Positions 20,333-25,991 of a DNA stretch of 25,991 nt are shown here, in pieces (within the stretch, counting starts at the first letter, position 1; each line of letters opens with the position of its first letter). Source of the stretch: a virus; the IMG/VR virus record IMGVR_UViG_3300046170_000157, positions 1-25,991 of that record; one strand, given 5' to 3'. Position numbers and translations under genes: made by a program. The notes beneath the pieces were generated by a model that was given only the letters and a program-made list of their open reading frames with translations, was not told the DNA's origin and did no database searches.

Positions 20333-20872
20333 ATGGCTTGTGCAATCACAAAAGGTAGAGGGGTAGGATGTAAGACCGCCTTTGCTGGAATCAATAATAT
20401 TTACATACTAGACTACAGCGACACTATTGCAGCTTTAGGGGACTCAAGCGGAACAATAACACTGCCTACGGATAACAGTGCAGAGTTCTTTAAGTTTGAA
20501 GTACAAGGGGCTTTAAGTAGCCTTGAGACTGCTGTAACAAGTTCAAGAGATAACGGTACGACATTTTACGAAAGTACCTTAAACATCACTTTTCAAAACT
20601 TAGACGTAGCAACTCAAGAAGAATTAAAACTCTTAAACAGAGGAAGAGCACACTACGTAGTTGAGTTATTTCAAGACGGTGCTGGGAACACTAAAAGACT
20701 TTTACTAGGTCGAGACAACGGCTGTGAGGTTACTGCTGGAACAATCGTTACTGGTGCTGCCCCTGGGGATTTACAGGGCTTCACTTTAACAGTTGTAGCA
20801 ACAGAGGTCTTCCCACCGTTTTTCTGTACTGCTCCAGATGTGGCAAGTGCTTCACCTATCACACCAGCATAG
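20333..20872 (+). CDS. Probable major tail tube protein
   Basis: 179 residues. It opens MACAITKGRGVGCKTAFAGI and continues through NNIYILDYSD, FKFEVQGALSSLETAVTSS, TTFYESTLNITFQNLD and VTAGTIVTGAAPGDLQGFTL. This pattern, with SSLETxVTSSRxNGTTFY in the centre, is characteristic of a Bacteroidetes phage virion protein that I take to be the tail tube. The two N-terminal cysteines are typical. It is flanked by terminators on both sides, as expected for a protein made in large amounts. A head decoration protein is the alternative. Confidence 0.65.
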   Translation: MACAITKGRGVGCKTAFAGINNIYILDYSDTIAALGDSSGTITLPTDNSAEFFKFEVQGALSSLETAVTSSRDNGTTFYESTLNITFQNLDVATQEELKLLNRGRAHYVVELFQDGAGNTKRLLLGRDNGCEVTAGTIVTGAAPGDLQGFTLTVVATEVFPPFFCTAPDVASASPITPA

Positions 20873-20894
20873 TAGTTTATTTATGTTTAAAACG

Positions 20895-20920
20895 AGCCTT
20901 CCTTTTGGGGGGCTTTTTTT
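20895..20920 (+). terminator. Rho-independent terminator after the tail tube gene
   Basis: An 8-bp stem AGCCTTCC/GGGGGGCT (two U-G pairs) with a TTTT loop and seven T (20914-20920). It is followed 22 bp later by late-class motif copy 5, marking the start of another unit. Confidence 0.85.
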
Positions 20921-20941
20921 ATACAAAATATTTTAATTTTA

Positions 20942-20957
20942 TTTATATATTAGTATG
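20942..20957 (+). promoter_or_regulatory. Late-class motif, copy 5, abutting ATG
   Basis: TTTATATATTAGTATG is identical over 16 bases to copy 2 (9477-9492) and ends in the ATG at 20955. It follows a strong terminator, so the unit 20955-25991 needs a promoter near here; this is the best evidence that the motif drives transcription. Confidence 0.65.
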
Positions 20958-21305
20958 AAGATTATAACAACAAGCGGCACTAAGGCCTTAAAGATCATAC
21001 CTAGGACTTTTTTTGCTGGAACTATTAATCTAAAACTAACAAACGAAAGTACGGGCGGTGTAGTAAATACAACAGCTACAGCCTCAACAGATAAAAACTA
21101 TATGAGTTTTACTGGTACTTTTGGAACTCTTATAGAAGGAGAGTTTTACAATTTAGAGGTTTTATTGTCTGGGGCTACAATATACAAAGACAAAGTATTT
21201 TGCACAGACCAAACAATAGACCAAACAAACAACAATTACTATTCTGTTAATAGTGGAGAATATAACACAGAGGATAGCTTTGATAACGATTATATAATTT
21301 TATGA
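20955..21305 (+). CDS. Conserved beta-rich virion protein, 116 residues
   Basis: Beta-type throughout: KALKIIPRTFFAGTINLKLT, then a glycine/threonine-rich middle and FYNLEVLLSGATIYKDKVFC, followed by TDQTIDQTNNNYYSVNSGEY. The segment IYxDKxFCTDQ-x-IDQ with YYSVN recurs in flavobacterial phages next to portal and capsid genes, and sometimes in fibre-like proteins. No enzymatic residues. It probably decorates the head or neck. It overlaps the portal gene by 4 bp. Confidence 0.6.
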   Translation: MKIITTSGTKALKIIPRTFFAGTINLKLTNESTGGVVNTTATASTDKNYMSFTGTFGTLIEGEFYNLEVLLSGATIYKDKVFCTDQTIDQTNNNYYSVNSGEYNTEDSFDNDYIIL

Positions 21306-23119
21306 ACGATTTACGGATAGTTAATTTAAGCAGCTACACAAGCCCAGAGATTGTAGAGAAATCAAATAAGAAGTTTGTAGCTTACGGAAGTGATAACAAT
21401 TTTTTTGGACATCTAATATCTAATTACGAAAATAGCCCAACAAACAACGCTATAATAAACGGTATTAGTCAAATGATTTACGGCAAAGGATTAGACGCCT
21501 TAGACTCTAGCAAAAAGCCAGAGCAATACGCTCAAATGGTAGCCTTGTTTAACAAGGACTGTGTAAGAAAGCTGTGTTATGACCTAAAACTTATGGGTCA
21601 GTGTTCTATGCAAGTAATTTACTCAAAGGACAGAAAGACAATAGCACAAGTAGAACACATACCAGTTGAGAATCTAAGGGCTGAGAAATGCAACGAAAAA
21701 GGGGAGATAGCCGCTTATTACTATTCTGATAACTGGCAAAAGGTAACAACAAGAACAGAACTTAAAAGAATCCCAGCCTTTGGGTATTCAAACGAAAATA
21801 TCGAAATTGTTTACGTCAAACCTTACCGAGCTGGTTACAAATATTATTCTAGCCCAGACTATACGGGTTGTTTACAGTGGTGCGAGATAGAATCCGAAGT
21901 GTCAAATTTTCACCTCAACAATACTGCAAACTCTTTCAGCCCTAACACTTTCATACAGTTTAACAATGGCACTCCACCAGCCGAAGAGAGACAAATGCTG
22001 GAAAATCGTATTGCAGAGAAATTTACTGGCTCGTCAGGGTCTAAGTTTATACTTGCTTTTAATGATAACCCAGAAAGCGCAGCAACTGTAGAAACTCTGC
22101 AAGTTAGTGACGCTCACAATACTTATCAATATGTAAGCGAAGAGGCAACTAAAAAAATAATGGTAGGTCACAGAGTTGTAAGCCCTTTACTTTTAGGAAT
22201 CAAAGACAATACTGGTCTAGGCAATAATGCAGACGAACTACAAACAGCTAGCACCTTAATGGATAACACCGTTATAAGACCATTTCAGCAGCTTTTAATA
22301 GATGCCTTTGATAGTATACTAGCTTTTAATAATATAGCCTTAAAACTATACTTTAAGACCTTACAGCCGCTAGAATTTACAGACCTAGAAAACGTAGAGG
22401 ATGAAGAGACAAAAGAGGAAGAGACAGGGGTAAAACTATCAAAGGACTTACCAGCAGACTTAGGGAGTGAAATAGCAGACGCCTTAATAGACTTAGGAGA
22501 GGACGAAACAGACCTTTTAAACGACTTTGACGTAATGGACGAGCGAGAGGTAGACTACGACCAAGAAGAGGGCTTAGATGAAGTTATAACAGACTTAAAC
22601 AAACCAAAAGAAAAAAGCACACTTGCTAAAATCTGGGAATTTGTTAGCACTGGAAGCGCAAAGCCTTATACTAAGAGCGACCAAGACGGAACAAGCAAAC
22701 AAGAGAGAGAAGAAGGTAATACTTTTTTAGTACGGTATATGTACAGCCCACAGCGATACAGTAAGAATTCAAGACCTTTTTGTATAAAGATGGTAAACGC
22801 AAAAAAGGTTTACCGCAAAGAGGATATTCAAGCAATGACTACAAAGGCTGTAAATAGAGGTTTTGGCAAAGGTGGTAGCGATACTTACTCTATCTGGTTA
22901 TATAAGGGCGGTGCTAGATGTCAACACAAATGGCTCAGAAAAACTTACGTTCGAAAGGACGGTGCTAAAAGTTTAGGGGATGCAATCACAACCACAGAGG
23001 CAAGGTCAAGGGGGTTTAAACCAGAGGCTAACGCTCAGAAAGTACCTGTAGCCCCCAAAGATATGAAGTACAAAGGTTACACAGCGGAATATTGGAACAA
23101 AATAGGATTTAAGAACTAA
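21302..23119 (+). CDS. Portal protein with C-terminal extra domain
   Basis: 605 residues. The N-terminal 375 or so residues have portal features: NAIINGISQMIYGKGL, YDLKLMGQCSMQVIYSKD, VEHIPVENLRAEKC, EEATKKIMVGHRVVSPLLLG and QLLIDAFDSILAF. It forms the ring at one head vertex through which DNA is packaged. An acidic linker (about 360-440) leads to an additional domain at about 475-545 (LVRYMYSPQRYSKNSRPFC, RKEDIQAM, YSIWLYKGGARCQHKW), with Cys/His residues that could bind a metal. That domain is known in Bacteroidetes phage virion proteins, but its function is not clear. It overlaps its neighbours by ATGA and TAATG. Confidence 0.8.
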   Translation: MNDLRIVNLSSYTSPEIVEKSNKKFVAYGSDNNFFGHLISNYENSPTNNAIINGISQMIYGKGLDALDSSKKPEQYAQMVALFNKDCVRKLCYDLKLMGQCSMQVIYSKDRKTIAQVEHIPVENLRAEKCNEKGEIAAYYYSDNWQKVTTRTELKRIPAFGYSNENIEIVYVKPYRAGYKYYSSPDYTGCLQWCEIESEVSNFHLNNTANSFSPNTFIQFNNGTPPAEERQMLENRIAEKFTGSSGSKFILAFNDNPESAATVETLQVSDAHNTYQYVSEEATKKIMVGHRVVSPLLLGIKDNTGLGNNADELQTASTLMDNTVIRPFQQLLIDAFDSILAFNNIALKLYFKTLQPLEFTDLENVEDEETKEEETGVKLSKDLPADLGSEIADALIDLGEDETDLLNDFDVMDEREVDYDQEEGLDEVITDLNKPKEKSTLAKIWEFVSTGSAKPYTKSDQDGTSKQEREEGNTFLVRYMYSPQRYSKNSRPFCIKMVNAKKVYRKEDIQAMTTKAVNRGFGKGGSDTYSIWLYKGGARCQHKWLRKTYVRKDGAKSLGDAITTTEARSRGFKPEANAQKVPVAPKDMKYKGYTAEYWNKIGFKN

Positions 23120-23634
23120 TGGCAACAGCACTTTTTATAAATAGAACAGACCTTGTAAAGAACTCTATTATTGACGGCAATGTAGATGTAGATAAATATA
23201 TTCAATTTATTAAGGTTGCCCAACAAATCGACATCCAGAATTTATTGGGTTCAGACCTTTACAATAAGATAAGTGCAGATATTACAAGCGGTGCTGGTGG
23301 TGGTACTGGTTTAACTGGTAATTATTTAACCTTAGTTAATACTTATGTACAACCTACTTTAATTTGGTTTGCTCAAATGAATTATATACCTTTTGCGGCT
23401 TACAGTATAAAAAATGGTGGAGTGTTTAAGGGGTCAAGTGAAACAGCAGAAACAGTAAATAAAAACGAGGTGGACTATTTAGTAGACAAGGCCAGAGAAT
23501 ACGCAAACTATTACTCGACTCGCTTGGTAGACTATTTGCAGTTTAATACGGATTTATTCCCAGAATACAACTCAAACACTGATAACGATATACACCCCGA
23601 CACTGATACAACCTTTAAAGGCTGGGTTTTATGA
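23119..23634 (+). CDS. Head-tail connector-like protein (DUF6712 type)
   Basis: 171 residues. Opening ALFINRTDLVKNSIIDGNVD, then DKYIQFIKVAQQIDIQNLLG and SDLYNKI, with a helical C-terminal half (EVDYLVDKAREYANYYSTRL). The layout, a short strand and then several helices with IQNLLGxDLY, is that of the DUF6712 family of Bacteroidetes phages, probably the adaptor that sits under the portal. It lies immediately after the portal, supporting a connector role. The family has no experimentally named function that I can cite. Confidence 0.65.
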   Translation: MATALFINRTDLVKNSIIDGNVDVDKYIQFIKVAQQIDIQNLLGSDLYNKISADITSGAGGGTGLTGNYLTLVNTYVQPTLIWFAQMNYIPFAAYSIKNGGVFKGSSETAETVNKNEVDYLVDKAREYANYYSTRLVDYLQFNTDLFPEYNSNTDNDIHPDTDTTFKGWVL

Positions 23635-23735
23635 AGTATAAAGTAAAAGAAACAAACCTTAGTAAACTAAAAAAATACATTATTGAAACTTTGAAAAAAG
23701 AAGAGATAAAAGAAAAACCAAAAAACAATGAGTAA
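23631..23735 (+). CDS. Small basic hypothetical protein, 34 residues
   Basis: ATG 23631 overlaps the TGA of the connector gene (ATGA), and the TAA at 23733-23735 lies 8 bp inside the next gene. The product MKYKVKETNLSKLKKYIIET, then LKKEEIKEKPKNNE, is a lysine-rich helix. It may only serve translational coupling between head and fibre genes. Function unknown. Confidence 0.5.
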   Translation: MKYKVKETNLSKLKKYIIETLKKEEIKEKPKNNE

Positions 23736-24672
23736 CCCTATCTTAGCTTTAATACCTAGCGGCTATCACACCGCCAAGGTTTATAGTATTTTACCAAGTG
23801 ACGGCACTGGGGATTTTACCTACGATAGAAACACCCCAACAGAAGGTACTAGGATAAGACAAGACGGTATTATGGAATTGATGGGCAATGACATACCTAG
23901 GTTAGATTGGTTGAATAGCAACTGCCCTAGCTTACTTATTGAGGCTGCAAGAACAAACAGACAGATAAGGTCTGAAGAGTTTAGTGACGCAGCTTGGGTA
24001 AAACAAGCAGACATAACAGTAACAGCAGACCAAGTAACCGCACCGACTGGAGAAATGACAGCAGACAAAATCCAAAGGGGTTCGACTACAAACACAAATA
24101 ACTTTTTATCTGACAGTGTTAGTAAAAGCGGCTCAAGTGCTTTAGATGCTTGTACCTCTGTTTTTGTAAAACAAGGGGAAGGGGATTTTTTCGCTATGAG
24201 AGCGCAAGGGTCTGGACTCAACCAAGTGAACGGTGTTTACCAATTCAGTACAAATACTTTTACAACAAGTGCAGATGGTAGCGGCTTTACTGTAACAAGT
24301 TCAAAGGTTGAAAACTACGGGAGCGGCTGGTATAGGCTTTCTATTGTTTACAATACAGACACCGCAGCAACAATAACAACAGTATTCAGCCCAAGGGGTA
24401 CGACTGGGGACGTAGACGATACGGACACAAGCACAACTGCTTTTGTTTATTTGTGGGGATGTCAAGTAGAAGAGGGGTCAAGTCTTTCTAGTTACATAAA
24501 AACAACTAGCGGAACGGCCACAAGAAATGCAGATGTTTGCAGCGTTACAACCCCCAGCGGAGTGGTAAAAATCACTGAGACATTTTCAGACGATACAACA
24601 AACGTAATAACAAGCATACCTTCTACTTATACTGTAAGTGCTGGTAAAATTAAAAAAGTTATAATGATATGA
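23728..24672 (+). CDS. Tail fibre / receptor-binding protein, paralogue 1
   Basis: 314 residues. After a short N-terminal segment comes GDFTYDRNTPTEGTRIRQDG (about 28-47) and the block PRLDW...CPSLLIE..RTN (about 57-77), a conserved linker in Bacteroidetes phage fibres. Residues 80-265 form a beta jelly-roll-like region (VFVKQGEGDFFAMRAQG, YGSGWYRLSIVYN, FVYLWGCQVEEGSSLSSYI, TRNADVC), as in carbohydrate-binding tail modules. A short C-terminal strand region follows. It would bind the host surface. The same linker block and jelly-roll ending recur in the gene at 24845. Confidence 0.75.
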   Translation: MSNPILALIPSGYHTAKVYSILPSDGTGDFTYDRNTPTEGTRIRQDGIMELMGNDIPRLDWLNSNCPSLLIEAARTNRQIRSEEFSDAAWVKQADITVTADQVTAPTGEMTADKIQRGSTTNTNNFLSDSVSKSGSSALDACTSVFVKQGEGDFFAMRAQGSGLNQVNGVYQFSTNTFTTSADGSGFTVTSSKVENYGSGWYRLSIVYNTDTAATITTVFSPRGTTGDVDDTDTSTTAFVYLWGCQVEEGSSLSSYIKTTSGTATRNADVCSVTTPSGVVKITETFSDDTTNVITSIPSTYTVSAGKIKKVIMI

Positions 24673-24848
24673 GCTACGGAGAAATTTACAAACAGAGTAA
24701 TTTTGGAACTGCTGTCAATAACGACATAGGGTACGGAGACACTTACTTAGCCCCTTCCTTACTTAACCAACTATTTATAAGAGTTACAAACTTTGAAAAC
24801 TTTGGCGGTTCTTTGGATTTACTAACCGAAATACAAGACGTACTATGA
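24669..24848 (+). CDS. Small hypothetical protein between fibre genes
   Basis: 59 residues, overlapping both neighbours by ATGA. The sequence MSYGEIYKQSNFGTAVNNDI, GYGDTYLAP, then SLLNQLFIRV and LLTEIQDVL has an aromatic/glycine N-terminus and a hydrophobic C-terminus. Its position between two fibre genes suggests a fibre attachment or assembly factor. It has no hydrophobic stretch long enough to span a membrane. Function unknown. Confidence 0.65.
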   Translation: MSYGEIYKQSNFGTAVNNDIGYGDTYLAPSLLNQLFIRVTNFENFGGSLDLLTEIQDVL

Positions 24849-25991
24849 GCAACTTATTAAGCAAAGCAAGTATTTTATTGACGCCTACAGCATATAGTGA
24901 CGGCACACTTCACAGCGTTAAACCCGTTCAAACTTTTGGGAGTGAGTTAGTCACAAACGGAGATTTTGCAAGTGATAGTGATTGGGCTGTCAATGCTGGT
25001 TGGAGTATTTCAGACGGCAAAGCTAATATTGATACAGATAACGGAACTGATAATTTTAGTCAAAGTAACGTCCTTGTTGTTGGCAAAAAATACAAACTTT
25101 CTTTAACCGCAAATGTAACAGTTGGAAGTATTAAGTTTGAAAGTGGCGAAGGAGATAATTTTGTTTTCACCGGTGATGTTGATAGTCATATATTTACAGC
25201 TGATTTAACACAGGCAGTTTTTAGGAGACAAGTAGTACCAACAAGAGGCTACATTGATAATGTAAGTATTGTAGAAGTAACGGACGGCGATTTTGACTTC
25301 ACAAGAGCAACTACAGCTACAAGAGTAAACTCAAGCGGTCTTATAGAGTCTGTTGCAAGTGGTTTACCTAGGATTGATTTTACGGGAGGTACGGGGCAAA
25401 TACTTTTAGAACCAGCCTCAACAAATTTAATTACTTTTAGTGAGAATTTAGCAGTTGGTTCAGGTGGCACATCTAACCAAAATAATGCTACAACAACCCC
25501 TAGCAGCCTACCTTCTCCAGACGGTGGCACAAACGCTTTTACTTTTATTTATGACGGTACATTTAACGCTTCAATAAAAAAACAAACAGCTATAAGCGCA
25601 GACCAAGTAGTAACTTTAAGTGTTTTTATTAAAAAAACTGCTGACACTCCAACTTTTTCAGCAGACAATAAAATTCAAATGGGTATTTTTGGAAATGTTG
25701 TTTCCTCTGTTGGTTTAAATTTAGGGAATGCTTTAAATGCTGCTACAATAGGGGAATGGGTTAGATACAGTGTTACTGCTACAGCGGACTCCGATGGGGG
25801 CAATACAAACCCAAACATACGCTGTGATGTAGCCGCTCAAATTGATGTTTTCGGATGGCAACTTGAAACTAACTCTTTTGCCACATCATACATCCCCACA
25901 AGCGGAAGCTCTGTGACCCGTAACAAAGACGAAGCAAACAGCAGCGGAGATACAAACCTTATAAACTCAACAGAGGGGGTTTTATATGGGG
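24845..25991 (+). CDS. Tail fibre / receptor-binding protein, paralogue 2 (partial)
   Basis: 382 residues visible; the gene runs off the window end without a stop. Residues about 32-145 (SELVTNGDFASDSDWAVNAG, then GWSISDGKANIDTDNG) have the form of a carbohydrate-binding beta-sandwich (CBM4/9-like) absent from paralogue 1. Next come DFDFTRATTATRVNSSGLIE (about 148-167) and PRIDF...GQILLEPASTN, the shared fibre linker, then a jelly-roll-like region ending FGWQLETNSFATSYI and VTRNKD. The last visible residues, NSTEGVLYG, usually begin a LamG/concanavalin-like domain. It is coupled to the preceding small gene by ATGA. Confidence 0.75.
   Translation, partial: MSNLLSKASILLTPTAYSDGTLHSVKPVQTFGSELVTNGDFASDSDWAVNAGWSISDGKANIDTDNGTDNFSQSNVLVVGKKYKLSLTANVTVGSIKFESGEGDNFVFTGDVDSHIFTADLTQAVFRRQVVPTRGYIDNVSIVEVTDGDFDFTRATTATRVNSSGLIESVASGLPRIDFTGGTGQILLEPASTNLITFSENLAVGSGGTSNQNNATTTPSSLPSPDGGTNAFTFIYDGTFNASIKKQTAISADQVVTLSVFIKKTADTPTFSADNKIQMGIFGNVVSSVGLNLGNALNAATIGEWVRYSVTATADSDGGNTNPNIRCDVAAQIDVFGWQLETNSFATSYIPTSGSSVTRNKDEANSSGDTNLINSTEGVLYG

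Noticed and set aside
1-25991. CRISPR array, tRNA genes, insertion sequences
   Set aside because: No spaced direct repeats, cloverleaf sequence or transposase-like protein was seen on either strand by reading; a tRNA or repeat program was not run.

Overview
The window is a stretch of a double-stranded DNA tailed phage (or prophage) of a Bacteroidetes host, most likely a flavobacterium. The evidence is a low-GC sequence with tightly packed genes, almost all joined by ATGA or TAATG overlaps, a near absence of Shine-Dalgarno sites (starts are preceded by A-rich leaders instead), and protein families typical of flavobacterial phages. Every protein gene lies on the + strand. No integrase, lysis gene or tRNA is visible here. 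A tape measure protein with no recognisable contractile sheath favours a siphovirus, but that is inference.

Layout. Positions 1-4719 hold the DNA-metabolism module: the end of a probable recombination gene, a small SSB-like protein, a terminator, a RecA-fold ATPase, a sigma-70-like protein, a PD-(D/E)XK nuclease, many very small proteins and a RecE-like exonuclease. Positions 4744-7920 hold a DNA-modification and accessory island: a ParB-like protein and a Mom-family DNA modification enzyme with AT-richer codon use than their neighbours, a DUF5664-type protein, a C5-cytosine methyltransferase and a DnaA-domain-IV-like protein. Positions 7978-16852 carry packaging and tail genes: small and large terminase, a two-frame gene resembling tail-assembly chaperones, tail and neck proteins, a large tail protein with a C-terminal FN3 domain, and the tape measure. 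Positions 16977-23634 carry the head genes: an XkdF-like prohead protease, a probable scaffold, capsid, probable tail tube and portal. From 23728 to the end are two related fibre proteins, the second cut by the window edge.

Main unexpected observations. (1) A compact minus-strand small-RNA gene appears to lie between the tape measure and protease genes: a good Bacteroidetes-type promoter, two hairpins and a U-run terminator. It is the only minus-strand element found. (2) The gene after the large terminase has a long -1 frame extension with in-frame slippery sequences, suggesting programmed frameshifting. (3) The protease gene is broken into four frame segments by three single-base surpluses, all in the same direction, and rejoins into a sensible 333-residue protein. 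(4) A 12-bp motif, TATATATTARTA, occurs in front of five late-region genes, touching the start codon in four, while three early units share a different A/C-rich leader. Together with the phage's own sigma-like protein this suggests a phage-specific early/late switch.
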